DNA from: DATBLE01 sp963734065
GTDB taxonomy: Bacteria; Actinomycetota; Thermoleophilia; Gaiellales; Gaiellaceae
Reading direction: 5' to 3'
Assembly (NCBI GenBank): GCA_963734065.1
Contig: CAVTFN010000005.1
Coordinates: 806,001 to 870,000 of the forward strand
DNA: 64,000 bases
The position numbers and the translations under genes are program-made. The notes under the pieces were generated by a model. That model did no database searches, was not told the DNA's origin, and worked only from the letters and a program-made list of their open reading frames with translations. Shown piece by piece: positions 49,626 through 59,366 of this stretch (the stretch's first letter is position 1; the number at the start of each line of letters is the position of its first letter).

Positions 49626-50861
49626 CTACGAGAGCAACTCGAGTGTCCTCGTCGCCAGGCCGTCGAGCGCGCGGACGGAGAGCTCCAGGTGCTCGGGGTT
49701 CGTGTCCTCGAGCTTCGTGTGCGAGAGGCCGCGCAGGCTCTGGACGAAGAGCATCACCGTCGGGATCCCGGCGCGGGCGACCTCCGCGGCGTCGTGCAGC
49801 GGGCCGCTCGGGAGCCGGGGGCACGCGCCCGCGACCCCGGTGATCGCCTCCTCCGCAAGGCCGATCAGCGTCTCGTCGAACAGGATCGGCTCGATCCCCC
49901 AGATCCGCTCCCACGCCACCTCGATGTCCTCCTCGCCGGCGAACCGGGCCGCGGCCGCCCTGGCCTCGGCGAGCATGGCCGCCAGCTTCGCGGCGTCGAG
50001 ATGCCGCTGGTCGAGCAGCTGCTCGGCCGTCTCCACCACCGAGGTGACGATTCCCGGCCGGCAGACGACGTTGCCGCTCGTGCAGACGGCGCCGTCGCCG
50101 ATCTCCGCAGCGATGCGGCGGATGTCGAGCGCCAGCTTGGCCGCCCCGGCGAGCGCGTCGCGCCGTCGGTCCATCGGCGTCGAGCCGGCGTGGGCGGCCT
50201 GGCCCGTCCAGGTGATCCGGTGGCGCTCGACGCCGAATGTGCCGAGCACGACGCCGAGCGGAAGGTCGAGCGACTCCAGCACCGGCCCCTGCTCGATGTG
50301 CAGCTCGAGGTAGGCGGCGGCGTTCTCGAGCTGCGCCCGCGCCTCGGTCGCACGGTCGAGGTCGACGTCGTGGGCGGCGAGCGCGTCCGGCAAAGACACG
50401 CCGTCGCTGTCCGTCAGCTGCCGCAGCTCGTCCTGGTCGCGCATCGAACCGGCCGCAGCGCTCGAGCCGAACAGCGAGCGGCCGAACCGCGCCCCTTCCT
50501 CGTCCGCCCAGTTGACCAGGCGGACGGTGAGCGGCGGCGTGCCATCCTCGGCGATCCGCCGCAGCACCTCGACCCCGGCCAGCACGTTCAGGCAACCGTC
50601 GAGCCAACCGCCGTTCGGCACCGAGTCGATGTGCCCGCCGATCAGCAACGCCCGCTCGGTCTCGCCGGCGAGCGTGAACCACTGGTTCCCGGCCTCGTCG
50701 ACCGCTTCCTCGACCGGAACGCCCTCGAGCCTGCCGCGCAGCCACTCGCGCGCCCGGGCCCAGGTGTCGGTCCAGGCGACGCGCTGGGCGCCGTTCTCGT
50801 CGCCGGTCAGCTCCTGGAGCCCGCGCAGCTCCTCGACGGTGCGGGACGGATCGAGCGGCAC
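49626..50861 (-). CDS. M20-family Zn amidohydrolase (N-carbamoyl-amino-acid/allantoate hydrolase type)
   Basis: 411 residues. Zn ligands are in GGHIDSVPNGGWLDG (His, Asp), WADEEGARFGRSLFG (Glu) and LELHIEQGP (His), the pattern of the allantoate amidohydrolase/beta-ureidopropionase/N-carbamoylase group. The substrate is a carbamoylated or amidated small molecule. It is divergent from an ABC importer, and the shared region contains CTAACG/CGTTAG (50871-50889). It fits the amide-nitrogen theme of the region. Confidence 0.88.
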   Translation of the reverse strand: MPLDPSRTVEELRGLQELTGDENGAQRVAWTDTWARAREWLRGRLEGVPVEEAVDEAGNQWFTLAGETERALLIGGHIDSVPNGGWLDGCLNVLAGVEVLRRIAEDGTPPLTVRLVNWADEEGARFGRSLFGSSAAAGSMRDQDELRQLTDSDGVSLPDALAAHDVDLDRATEARAQLENAAAYLELHIEQGPVLESLDLPLGVVLGTFGVERHRITWTGQAAHAGSTPMDRRRDALAGAAKLALDIRRIAAEIGDGAVCTSGNVVCRPGIVTSVVETAEQLLDQRHLDAAKLAAMLAEARAAAARFAGEEDIEVAWERIWGIEPILFDETLIGLAEEAITGVAGACPRLPSGPLHDAAEVARAGIPTVMLFVQSLRGLSHTKLEDTNPEHLELSVRALDGLATRTLELLS

Positions 50862-50870
50862 GCGACGACT

Positions 50871-50889
50871 CTAACGCCGCCGCCGTTAG
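50871..50889. promoter_or_regulatory. CTAACG/CGTTAG inverted repeat in a divergent promoter
   Basis: Arms 50871-50876 and 50884-50889 with a 7-base spacer, between the M20 hydrolase (start 50861) and the ABC operon (start 50959). It is a candidate operator for joint control. Confidence 0.4.
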
Positions 50890-50958
50890 GTCCGTGCCCT
50901 CCCGGGGAACCTGTGCGATATGTCACCCGAGCCAGCAACGGTTTCAGGAGGAGGGGCA

Positions 50959-52206
50959 ATGAGAGCCAGACGACTCTTTGTCGTGCTCGCGTGCAGTGTC
51001 CTCGTCGCGGCCGTCTTCGCCGCCACGAGCCTCGGCAGGTCGGACAAGAACGGCAGCACGACTGCGGCCTCGGGCACCGTCGTCCTGTCCGGCTGGGGCG
51101 CCAGCCCCGACGAGCTCAAGCTGCTCAAGCAGGTACTCAGCGGCTTCTCGAAGACGTATCCGAACATCCACGTCGACTACCAGCCGATCACGGGCGACTA
51201 CGTGCCGGCAATGCTCGCGAAGTTCGCAGCCCGCAAGCCGGCCGACGTGTTCTACGTCGACTCGAACGTGTTCCTCGACTGGGTGACGCAGGGGCTGCTC
51301 GAGCCGCTGGACAGCTACGCCCAGCAGAGCAAGTTCTCGTCCAAGCCCTTCTATCCGTCGCTCCTCAACGGCTTCAAGTACAAGGGCAAGATCTACGGCT
51401 ACCCGAAGGACTGGTCGCCGCTCGCGATGGAGGTCAACACCGACCTCGCCGCAAAGGCGGGCGTGAAGCCGGCCTCGATCACCAACTGGGCGACCCTGAC
51501 GGCCGCCGCCAGGAAGCTGCGGGGCGTGATGCCCTCCGGCTCGAAGCCGATCTGCCTGTCGCCGAGCTGGGACCGCGCGCTCGCGTTCGTGTACCAGAAC
51601 GGCGGCACGTTCCTGAACGCCGCGAAGACGAAGTCCACCGTCAACTCACCCGCGGCGGCGGCGGCCCTGAACTACTACGTCGGGCTGATCAAGCAGGGGC
51701 TCGCCGACATCCCGGCCAAGCTGAGCGTCGGCTGGTGCGGTGAGGCACTCGGCAAGCAGAAGGCCGCGATCATCTTCGAGGGGAACTGGCTGTTCCCGTT
51801 CATGACCTCGACGTTCCCGACCGTCCACTTCTCGACGCAACGGATGATCATGCAGAAGCAGCACGGCAACCTCGCGTTCACGGTCTCGTACTCGATGGCG
51901 AAGGACGCGCAGAACAAGCCGGCGGCGTGGCAGCTGATCCGCTACCTCGTCGGCAGGCCCGGCATGGCCACATGGACGTCGAAGGGCCTCGCGCTGCCTT
52001 CGCGCAGCGACGTGAAGCCGGTCGCCGGCCGGGCGTCGTTCCTCGCGGACGCCCCCGCCGCCCGTCCGTGGCAGTTCGCGCCGCGGTTCAGCCAGGTGAT
52101 CGACACGGCGAACAACGAGCTCTCGGCGGTGATCGAGGGCAAGGAGTCGGTCGCCCAGATGCTCCAGAAGGTGCAGTCGACGGCGAACGACACGCTCAGC
52201 AAGTAG
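50959..52206 (+). CDS. CUT1-type ABC substrate-binding protein
   Basis: 415 residues. Signal peptide (MRARRLFVVLACSVLVAAVF) without a lipobox, then an extracellular solute-binding family 1 domain: GTVVLSGWGASPDELKLLKQV, ADVFYVDSNVFLDWV, and VNTDLAAKAGVKP. ATG 50959 is chosen for its AGGAGGAGGGG ribosome site over an upstream ATG at 50920. It is the first gene of a five-gene importer operon. The ligand is probably a sugar, polyol or glycerophosphate-like compound by family. Confidence 0.9.
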   Translation: MRARRLFVVLACSVLVAAVFAATSLGRSDKNGSTTAASGTVVLSGWGASPDELKLLKQVLSGFSKTYPNIHVDYQPITGDYVPAMLAKFAARKPADVFYVDSNVFLDWVTQGLLEPLDSYAQQSKFSSKPFYPSLLNGFKYKGKIYGYPKDWSPLAMEVNTDLAAKAGVKPASITNWATLTAAARKLRGVMPSGSKPICLSPSWDRALAFVYQNGGTFLNAAKTKSTVNSPAAAAALNYYVGLIKQGLADIPAKLSVGWCGEALGKQKAAIIFEGNWLFPFMTSTFPTVHFSTQRMIMQKQHGNLAFTVSYSMAKDAQNKPAAWQLIRYLVGRPGMATWTSKGLALPSRSDVKPVAGRASFLADAPAARPWQFAPRFSQVIDTANNELSAVIEGKESVAQMLQKVQSTANDTLSK

Positions 52207-52218
52207 CTCCGGCATCGA

Positions 52219-52255
52219 GCTCTCCGCGCGCTCCGTGAGCGGGCGCGCGGAGAGC
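52219..52255 (+). terminator. Intra-operon stem-loop after the binding-protein gene
   Basis: Perfect 12-bp arms, GCTCTCCGCGCG (52219-52230) and CGCGCGGAGAGC (52244-52255), with a 13-base loop, between the binding protein and the first permease. There is no T tract. It probably stabilises the binding-protein mRNA or partly terminates, giving more binding protein than permease. Confidence 0.7.
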
Positions 52256-52274
52256 ACCCCCCCGAAGGAGGCTG

Positions 52275-53186
52275 ATGAGCGCAACGGCGGCGGCGAGAGA
52301 AGACCGGCCCGGACGGGGCTTCGGGAGTGAGCGCGTGCGGGAAGCGCTCGTCGGCTACCTGTTCATCGCGGCGCCGATGGTCCTCTACGGGATCCTCTTC
52401 TTCTATCCGATCGGCTACGCGCTCTACATCAGCCGCTACGACTGGGGCGTCCTCGGCAAGATCGACACGGTCGGCTTCGGGAACTACCGCGAGCTGCTGC
52501 ACGACCACCGCTTCGGGATCGCGATCAAGAACGGGCTCAAGTTCACGCTCGCGTTCACGATCTGCTCGATGGCGCTCGGCCTGTTCGTCGCCGTCGTCGT
52601 CAACAACGCGATCCGCTTCCGCGGCTTCTTCCGCTCCGCCTACTACTTCCCCTCGATCGCCTCCTCGGCGGCGATTACCGCGGTCGCGCTGTTCATCCTT
52701 TCTGCGGACGGGCTGTTCAACCGGATCACCGGCTTCGACCGCGCGTGGTTCGGCGAGTCCGGGACCGCGCTGTGGGCGCTCGTCGGCCTGAACTCCTGGA
52801 CGACCTCGGGGATGGTGATGCTCTTCTACCTCGCCTACCTGCAGTCGATCCCGACGGATGTCTACGAGGCGGCGGCGATCGACGGCGCCGGCGCCTGGCG
52901 GACGTTCTGGAAGATCACCTTCCCGCTGCTCAGGCCGGGCCACTTCTTCGTCTCCACCCTGCTCGTGATCGGCGGGCTGAAGATGTTCGACCAGGCGTTC
53001 ATCGCCTCGGGCGGGTCGGGCGGGCCGAACAACTCGACGCTCGTGCCCGTGCTCTATCTGTACCGCGTCGCGTTCTACGACGTCCGCTTCGGCTACGCCG
53101 CCTCCGTCGGCATCGCCCTGATGCTGATCATCTTCGGGCTGACGCTCCTCCAGCGCCTGACCTTCGGCAGGACGGACTCAAACTGA
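52275..53186 (+). CDS. ABC sugar-type permease 1 (MalF/UgpA-like)
   Basis: 303 residues, six TM helices. The coupling EAA loop EAAAIDGAGAWRTFWKITFP (about 200) contacts the ATPase. ATG 52275 follows GAAGGAGG. The stop overlaps the second permease start by one base. Confidence 0.93.
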   Translation: MSATAAAREDRPGRGFGSERVREALVGYLFIAAPMVLYGILFFYPIGYALYISRYDWGVLGKIDTVGFGNYRELLHDHRFGIAIKNGLKFTLAFTICSMALGLFVAVVVNNAIRFRGFFRSAYYFPSIASSAAITAVALFILSADGLFNRITGFDRAWFGESGTALWALVGLNSWTTSGMVMLFYLAYLQSIPTDVYEAAAIDGAGAWRTFWKITFPLLRPGHFFVSTLLVIGGLKMFDQAFIASGGSGGPNNSTLVPVLYLYRVAFYDVRFGYAASVGIALMLIIFGLTLLQRLTFGRTDSN

Positions 53187-54136
53187 TGGCCGACGCGGAC
53201 GTCCCCACCCAGAAGGACGCCGTCCCGTCGGTGGAGGCGCCGCTGGTACCGCCGGCGCCGACGTTGCAACCCGCGCTCGCGGGCGGGACCGTCCCGGTCG
53301 GGATCCCCGGCCGCACCGCGTTCGAGCGGTCGCGCACGATCGTCGTCTACCTGCTGCTGTTCGGGATCGCCCTCCTCTACTTCGTGCCGTTCCTCTGGAT
53401 GATCTCGACCTCGCTGAAGACGCTGCCGGAGACGGCGTACTTCAGCCTGCTGCCGAAGCACCCGACCCTGCACGCATACCGGGAGGCGCTGAGCACGTTC
53501 CACTTCGCCCGCTACGCGGCGAACAGCGTCGGGCTGGCGGCGACCGTCACGTGCCTGAACGTCTTCCTCTGCTCGCTCGCCGGCTACGCGTTCGCGCGCC
53601 TCCGCTTCCCCGGGCGGGAGGTGCTGTTCATCCTCGTGCTGGTCACCCTGATGATCCCCGACCAGCTGCGGCTGGTGCCGATCTTCGTGATGTTCACCAA
53701 CTGGCACCTGCTCGGCCACTACCACGGCTACGTCCTGATCAAGCTCGCCTCCGCAGCGCAGCTGTTCCTGATGCGCCAGTACTTCCTGACGATCCCGCGC
53801 GACCTGGAGGAGGCGGCGAAGCTCGACGGCGCGGGCTACTTCAAGACGTTCTGGAAGGTGATGCTGCCGCTCGTCGGGCCGGCGATCGCGGCGATCGCCA
53901 TCCTCGAGTTCGAGGGCACGTGGAACGACTTCTTCTGGCCGCTGATCATCTTCAACACCGCCCCCGACCACTACACGCTGCCGGTCGGCATCTTCTCGTT
54001 CGTCTCGGAGTACCAGACGCTCTGGCCGCAGCTGATGGCGAGCAGCGTGATCGCGATCGCGCCGATGGCGCTCATCTACGTCTTCTTCCAGCGCTACTTC
54101 GTCGCCGGAATGGCGTCGGCGGGGGTCAAGGGATGA
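53186..54136 (+). CDS. ABC sugar-type permease 2 (MalG/UgpE-like)
   Basis: 316 residues, six TM helices after a 50-residue Pro-rich cytosolic N-terminus. EAA loop EEAAKLDGAGYFKTFWKVML (about 210). ATG 53186 overlaps the previous stop (TGATG). It forms the membrane pore with permease 1. Confidence 0.93.
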   Translation: MADADVPTQKDAVPSVEAPLVPPAPTLQPALAGGTVPVGIPGRTAFERSRTIVVYLLLFGIALLYFVPFLWMISTSLKTLPETAYFSLLPKHPTLHAYREALSTFHFARYAANSVGLAATVTCLNVFLCSLAGYAFARLRFPGREVLFILVLVTLMIPDQLRLVPIFVMFTNWHLLGHYHGYVLIKLASAAQLFLMRQYFLTIPRDLEEAAKLDGAGYFKTFWKVMLPLVGPAIAAIAILEFEGTWNDFFWPLIIFNTAPDHYTLPVGIFSFVSEYQTLWPQLMASSVIAIAPMALIYVFFQRYFVAGMASAGVKG

Positions 54137-54777
54137 CCGCGCGCCGCGCCCTGCGGCAGGCGGCTCGGGATCTGTACGAGAACTCCTGGCGGCTGATCCT
54201 GCCGAACCTCTTGCTCGCCGTCGTCGCCGCCGCCGCCTTCCTGGCCGCGGTGTACTCGCGCCCGGCGCTGATCCTCGTCGTCGCGGTCGGGCCGTTCGCG
54301 GCCGCGCTCCTCCACTGCGCGCTGAAGATCCAGCAGACCGGAGAGCTGCGCGTGGGCGACGCCTTCACCGGGCTGGCGCTCCACTGGCGGCGCGGGCTCG
54401 CGCTCGGCGGCCTGCTCGCGCTCGCCGTGGTGCTGACGGTGTCGTCGATCTCGTTCTATTCGCGGCTCGGCGTGCTCGCGTGGCCGTTCGTCCTCACCGC
54501 TCTGTACCTCGTCGCCCTGTTCGTCGTCTGGCAGGTCCACCTCTGGCCGCTCGCTCTCCGCGACGAGCGGCTGCCGCTGCGCGCGATCCTCGGCGAGTCG
54601 GCCGTCGCCTTCGCGAGACGCCCGGGATCGACCTTCGGGCTGGCCGCCTCGCTGCTCGCCCTGAACGCCGTCGCGGCGATCGGCGTGCTGCCGCTGCTGA
54701 CGCTGACGATCGCCTACTCGGCGCTCGCCGCCGTCCGCTTCGTCCTTGCCCCGCCGGCCGAGAGCGCGCAGGCCTGA
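54133..54777 (+). CDS. Predicted membrane protein in the ABC operon (YesL/DUF624-like)
   Basis: 214 residues with about six TM helices. Start MTARRALRQAARDLYENSW overlaps the permease by four bases (ATGA), and its end overlaps the ATPase start by one. Small YesL-like proteins are often found in sugar ABC operons; the role is unknown. The family match is tentative. Confidence 0.7.
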   Translation: MTARRALRQAARDLYENSWRLILPNLLLAVVAAAAFLAAVYSRPALILVVAVGPFAAALLHCALKIQQTGELRVGDAFTGLALHWRRGLALGGLLALAVVLTVSSISFYSRLGVLAWPFVLTALYLVALFVVWQVHLWPLALRDERLPLRAILGESAVAFARRPGSTFGLAASLLALNAVAAIGVLPLLTLTIAYSALAAVRFVLAPPAESAQA

Positions 54778-55877
54778 TGGCGAGCGTCACCTTCGACCAC
54801 GTCACCAAGCGCTACGACGGCGACGTCGCCGCCGTCGACGACCTGCAGCTGGAGATCGCCGACGGCGAGTTCCTCGTGCTCGTCGGCCCTTCGGGCTGTG
54901 GCAAGTCGACCGCGCTGCGCATGGTCGCCGGGCTGGAACGGATCAGCGACGGCCGGGTGCTGATCGGCAACCGGGTGGTCAACAACGTCGCGCCGATGTC
55001 GCGGGACGTGGCGATGGTCTTCCAGTCGTACGCCCTCTACCCGCACATGACCGTCTACGACAACCTCGCCTTCGGGCTGCGCAACCACCGTGTCCCGAAG
55101 GCGGAGATCCGGCGTCGGGTCGAGGAGGCGGCGAAGATGCTCGACCTCGGCGCCCTGCTGAAGCGGAAGCCCAAGCAGCTGTCCGGGGGCCAGCGCCAGC
55201 GCGTCGCGCTCGGCCGGGCGATCGTCCGCGAGCCGTCGGTCTTCCTGATGGACGAGCCGCTCTCGAACCTCGACGCGGCGCTCCGCGTCGCCACGCGGGC
55301 GGAGATCCTGACGCTCCACCAGCGCGTCGGCACGACGACGATCTACGTCACCCACGACCAGGTCGAGGCGATGACCATGGGCGACCGGATCGCGGTCATG
55401 CGGGAAGGCCTGCTCCAGCAGGCCGGAACGCCCGAGGAGCTCTACACCCGTCCCACCAACCTCTTCGTCGCACGCTTCATCGGCTCGCCGGCGATGAACA
55501 TCGTGCCGGTGGAGGCGGCGAGCGAGAACGGCTCCGCGGCGCTGCGCAGCGGCGACCTCGTCCTCCGGGTGCCCGAGCGGTTCGCCGGCGAGGCAGCCGG
55601 CAGCGGCCGCGAGCTCGTCGTCGGGCTCCGGCCCGAGCACTTCGAGGTCGGAACGGCCGACGGCGCCGAGACCGCCCGGATCGCCGGGTCCGTCTCGGTG
55701 GTCGAGTACCTGGGCGATGAGCAGCTCGTCCACCTGCGCGCCGGCGACGTCGACCTGGTCGCGAAGCTCCCGGTCGAGCCGCGCCTTTCACCGGGCACGG
55801 GGATCGAGCTCTCGGTGCCGCTGGAGAAGGTCTACCTCTTCGACCGCGAGACCGAGCAGGCGCTCGCTCTCCGCTAG
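54777..55877 (+). CDS. ABC importer ATPase (UgpC/MsmK-like)
   Basis: 366 residues. Walker A GPSGCGKST (about 38-46), signature LSGGQRQRVALGRA (about 136), Walker B FLMDEPLSNLDA, H-loop VTHDQVEAM, and a C-terminal TOBE/regulatory domain (ELVVGLRPEHFE). It energises the importer encoded by the preceding genes. Its stop codon and that of the convergent MMPL gene overlap (CTAG). Confidence 0.95.
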   Translation: MASVTFDHVTKRYDGDVAAVDDLQLEIADGEFLVLVGPSGCGKSTALRMVAGLERISDGRVLIGNRVVNNVAPMSRDVAMVFQSYALYPHMTVYDNLAFGLRNHRVPKAEIRRRVEEAAKMLDLGALLKRKPKQLSGGQRQRVALGRAIVREPSVFLMDEPLSNLDAALRVATRAEILTLHQRVGTTTIYVTHDQVEAMTMGDRIAVMREGLLQQAGTPEELYTRPTNLFVARFIGSPAMNIVPVEAASENGSAALRSGDLVLRVPERFAGEAAGSGRELVVGLRPEHFEVGTADGAETARIAGSVSVVEYLGDEQLVHLRAGDVDLVAKLPVEPRLSPGTGIELSVPLEKVYLFDRETEQALALR

Positions 55878-58081
55878 CGCGACGCGGCAGCGGTCTCGGC
55901 CGGCGCCTCGACCTGCACGCGCGGCAGCCAGTGGAGCCACTGCGGCAGGTACCAGTTCCAGCGGCCGAGCAGGTGCATGGTCGCCGGCAGGACAACGGAG
56001 CGGATGATCGTCGCGTCGATCAGCAGGGCGACGGCGACGCCGAAGCCCATCTGCTGGAACATGATCAGCTCGCCGCTCGCGAAGCCGGCGAACACGGCGA
56101 CGATGATCAGCGCGGCGCCGGTGATGATCCGCGCGGTCGACGCGACGCCGAAGACGACGGCTTGCGTGGTCGGATCGTCGTCGCCGGGGCGCCCCCGGGC
56201 GCGGAGCTCGTCGTAGCGCTCCTTGATCCGGCTGAGCAGGAAGACCTGGTAGTCCATCGAGAGGCCGAACAGGACGGAGAACAGGAAGAGCGGCACCCAG
56301 GCCTCGATCGTGTCCACCTGGTCGAAGCCGAGGAGACCGGCCCCGAACCCGTGCTGGAAGACCAGCACGAGCAGCCCGTACGCGGCGCCGACCGAGAGCA
56401 GGTTGAGCAGCACCGAGGTCGCCGCGATCACGAGCGAGCGGAACACGACGGTCAGGAAGACGAGCGTCAGGCCGAGAACGAGTGCGATCACCCAGGGCGC
56501 CGGGCCGATCACCGAGTCGAAGTAGTCGATGTTCTCGGAGGTCGTGCCGCCGACGAGCACCTCGGCGTCCGTGCCGTCGAAGGCACGGGGGATGATGTGG
56601 TCGCGCAGGTCGCGGACCGCGGCGACCGCGCGATCGCCGGAGGGGTCGCCGCGCACCGGCACGGCGAGGGCGGCGACGGTGCGGTCCTGCGACCGGCCGA
56701 TCGTCCCGGCGCCGAAGCGTGGGTCCGACGCCAGCTGCGTGCGCAGTCGCGCGAGAGCGGCCAGGCTCGCCGAGTCGGTTGCGCCCCTGGCCACCACCAC
56801 CTCGACGGGGCTCGTCGTCGCACCCGGGAAGTCGCGCTGGAGCGCCGCGAAGCCCTGGCTCGACTCGAAGCGGTCGGGGAGAGCGGTCACGCCGCTCGTG
56901 CCGACGTGCATGCCGAGGACCGGCGAGGCGAGGGCGAGCAGGACGGCGATCGCCAGCGCGAGGCTGAGGCCCGGCCTGCGCAGGACGCCACGGACGATCG
57001 CGCCCCAGAAGCGGCCCTCCGGGTTCGACTGCTCGAGCGAACGCCTGCCGAAGAAGGGGATTCGCAGGCGGTTCACGCCGTCTCCGATCAGCCCGAGCAG
57101 CGCCGGCAGCAGCGTCGCCGAAGCGACCACGGAGACCGCTCCGACCACGATCGCGCCGGTGGCGAGGCTACGCATGATCGAGTTGGGGACGATCAGCATC
57201 CCGAACATCGCGATCACGAAGGTCGTCCCGCTGAACACGACCGCGCGGTTCGCCGTGCCCGCGGTCGCCGCGATCGCGTCCATCTGCTCGCGCCCGCGGC
57301 CGCGCTCCTCCCGGAACCGCGAGACGACGAACAGGGCGTAGTCGATCCCGAGCGCGAGGCCCATTCCGGTGAGCATGTTCACGACGAAGATCGAGAGGTT
57401 GAACACCTGCGCGAGCAGCGCGACGAGGCCGAGCGCGACCACGATCGACGGCAGCGTGATCATCAGCGGCATCAGGCCGGCGACCACCGAGCCGAAGACG
57501 AGGAGCAGGATGATCAACGCGGCCGGCAGACCGATCCGGAGCTCGCCCTTCTGGAGATCGCTCTCCGACAGCTTGTTGAAGTCGCGGTCGATCGTCTTCT
57601 GGCCGGTGACGGAGACGTCGAATCCGGGCTGGTCGTTCGCCCGGTGGACGACCGAGACGACGTGGTCGATGCCGTCGTCGGAGGCCTCCGAGAACTGCAC
57701 CATGGCCGCGCGGCGGTCGCGCGAGACGAGCGCCGGGTCCGGCGAGCTCAGGTAGCTGCGAACGGCGTCGACGCCGTCAGCCGAGCGGATGTCTCGCGCA
57801 AGCGACCCGACCAGCGCGTCGAACTGCGGCGTGCGCACCCGGTAGCGGTCGGAGCGCACGACCACGATGTCGGTCATCGCGGCGCCGACGGTGGGCGGGA
57901 AGGAGGCCGCGAGCAGATCCTTGGCGCGCTGGGACTGCGGATCGTTGGTCGGGTTGCCGTCGGTCGTCAGCGAGAGCGACGTCGCGATCGCGAAGACGGC
58001 GAGCACGACCAGCACGATCCAGGCGACGATCGTCCGCCAGGGATGCCGTGCGCATGCGAGTGCGATTTCCTGCAGCCCCAT
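55874..58081 (-). CDS. MMPL-family transporter
   Basis: 735 residues, 12 TM helices in two halves (residues 16-370 and 375-730), each with a large extracytoplasmic loop. Family motifs are GIDYALFVVSRFREE (about 245) and GLSMDYQVFLLSRIKERYDE (about 605). Actinobacterial MMPL proteins export lipids or siderophores. It has no partner gene nearby. Confidence 0.92.
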   Translation of the reverse strand: MGLQEIALACARHPWRTIVAWIVLVVLAVFAIATSLSLTTDGNPTNDPQSQRAKDLLAASFPPTVGAAMTDIVVVRSDRYRVRTPQFDALVGSLARDIRSADGVDAVRSYLSSPDPALVSRDRRAAMVQFSEASDDGIDHVVSVVHRANDQPGFDVSVTGQKTIDRDFNKLSESDLQKGELRIGLPAALIILLLVFGSVVAGLMPLMITLPSIVVALGLVALLAQVFNLSIFVVNMLTGMGLALGIDYALFVVSRFREERGRGREQMDAIAATAGTANRAVVFSGTTFVIAMFGMLIVPNSIMRSLATGAIVVGAVSVVASATLLPALLGLIGDGVNRLRIPFFGRRSLEQSNPEGRFWGAIVRGVLRRPGLSLALAIAVLLALASPVLGMHVGTSGVTALPDRFESSQGFAALQRDFPGATTSPVEVVVARGATDSASLAALARLRTQLASDPRFGAGTIGRSQDRTVAALAVPVRGDPSGDRAVAAVRDLRDHIIPRAFDGTDAEVLVGGTTSENIDYFDSVIGPAPWVIALVLGLTLVFLTVVFRSLVIAATSVLLNLLSVGAAYGLLVLVFQHGFGAGLLGFDQVDTIEAWVPLFLFSVLFGLSMDYQVFLLSRIKERYDELRARGRPGDDDPTTQAVVFGVASTARIITGAALIIVAVFAGFASGELIMFQQMGFGVAVALLIDATIIRSVVLPATMHLLGRWNWYLPQWLHWLPRVQVEAPAETAAASR

Positions 58082-58208
58082 CCGACCCGGCTCTGACTCT
58101 AGCGAGCGTGCGCCTGGAACGACCGGGCGGGACGTGCTCGACCTCGACTGCTCGACGGGAACCTGACGCGGCGCTCCGCGAGCGCGGGCGCTTGCCTACG
58201 ATCCGTGC

Positions 58209-59366
58209 ATGTCTGCCAGGCCGGACGTGGCCGTGGTCGGCGGCGGTGCGATCGGCGTCTGCTGCGCGCTCGAGCTCGCTCGTCGCGGTGCCCGCGTCGT
58301 GCTGTACGAGCGCGGGCCGGCGCTCGCGTCGGGCTGCTCGGCCGGGAACGCCGGGCTGATCTGCCCCAGCCACTCCACCCCGATCGCCAACCCGGCCTCG
58401 CTGCGCAACGGGCTGCGCTGGATGTGGACGCGGGACAGCCCGTTCTACCTGCGCCCGCGGCCGGCGGTGCTGCCCTGGCTGGCCCGGTTCGCGCTCGCGG
58501 CCCGGCATTCGGAGGCCGGCGCGCAGGTCATCCGCGAGCTCTCGATCGCCAGCCTCGAGCTGCACGCCGAGCTCGGCGAGGAGCTCGGGACGAGCTTCGA
58601 GCGGACCGGAACGCTGAACGTGTACGAGTCGCACGACGGCCTCGAGGCCGAGGCCCGTGCCGCCGCCCGCTCCGGGCTCCCGTTCGAGGTGTTCGACGCC
58701 GACGGGACCCGCGAGCTCGAGCCGGCACTGGTCGGGCCGATGGTCGGATCCGTGCGCTATCCGACCGAGGGCCGCGTCGACCCGAGGCGGTTCGTCGAGA
58801 CGGTCGGAGCAGCCGCCGCCGCGGCGGGTGCCGAGATCCGCACCGGCACGGCCGTACGCTCCCTCGCCGAGCTCGACGCCGGGACGGTGATCGTCGCCGC
58901 CGGTGCCTGGTCGAAGCAGCTCGTCAGGCTGCCGCTCGAGGGCGGCAAGGGCTACCACGTCGACTACGAGCGGTCGGAGGAGGACCCGCGGATCCCGGCC
59001 TGGGTACAGGAGACCTGGACGATCGCGACGCCGCTGCAGGACCGGCTGCGCCTCTCCGGGACGCTCGAGCTGGCCGGTCTCGACCTGTCCGTCGGACAAC
59101 GCCGCGTGGAGAAGATCCGCGAGGGCGGCGAGCGCTGGTTCCGCCGACTCCGCAACCGGACCGTGCTGGAGGTCTGGGCGGGGCTCCGGCCGTGCCTTCC
59201 CGACGGGCTCCCCGCGATCGGGCGGCTCGGTTCCGTCGTGGTTGCCACCGGCCACGCGATGAAGGGCGTCTCGCTCGCGCCGGTCACCGGGCGGCTCGTC
59301 GCCCAGCTCGTCGCCGGCGAGCAGCCCGGCCACGACCTCGCACCGCTCGACCCCGGACGGTTCTAG
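58209..59366 (+). CDS. D-amino-acid dehydrogenase-like FAD oxidoreductase
   Basis: 385 residues. FAD motif VAVVGGGAIGVCCALELARRG (residues 7-27); the Cys-Ser-GNAG segment (ASGCSAGNAGLICPS) is typical of DadA; the C-terminal VVVATGHAMKGVSLAP closes on FAD. It probably oxidises D-amino acids or an N-methyl/secondary amine. ATG 58209. Three downstream genes overlap or touch, forming an operon with the reductase/GAF fusion and the formamidase. Confidence 0.87.
   Translation: MSARPDVAVVGGGAIGVCCALELARRGARVVLYERGPALASGCSAGNAGLICPSHSTPIANPASLRNGLRWMWTRDSPFYLRPRPAVLPWLARFALAARHSEAGAQVIRELSIASLELHAELGEELGTSFERTGTLNVYESHDGLEAEARAAARSGLPFEVFDADGTRELEPALVGPMVGSVRYPTEGRVDPRRFVETVGAAAAAAGAEIRTGTAVRSLAELDAGTVIVAAGAWSKQLVRLPLEGGKGYHVDYERSEEDPRIPAWVQETWTIATPLQDRLRLSGTLELAGLDLSVGQRRVEKIREGGERWFRRLRNRTVLEVWAGLRPCLPDGLPAIGRLGSVVVATGHAMKGVSLAPVTGRLVAQLVAGEQPGHDLAPLDPGRF

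Noticed and set aside
58082..58208. tRNA or small RNA in the MMPL-DadA intergenic region
   Set aside because: No cloverleaf or T-loop sequence could be found.
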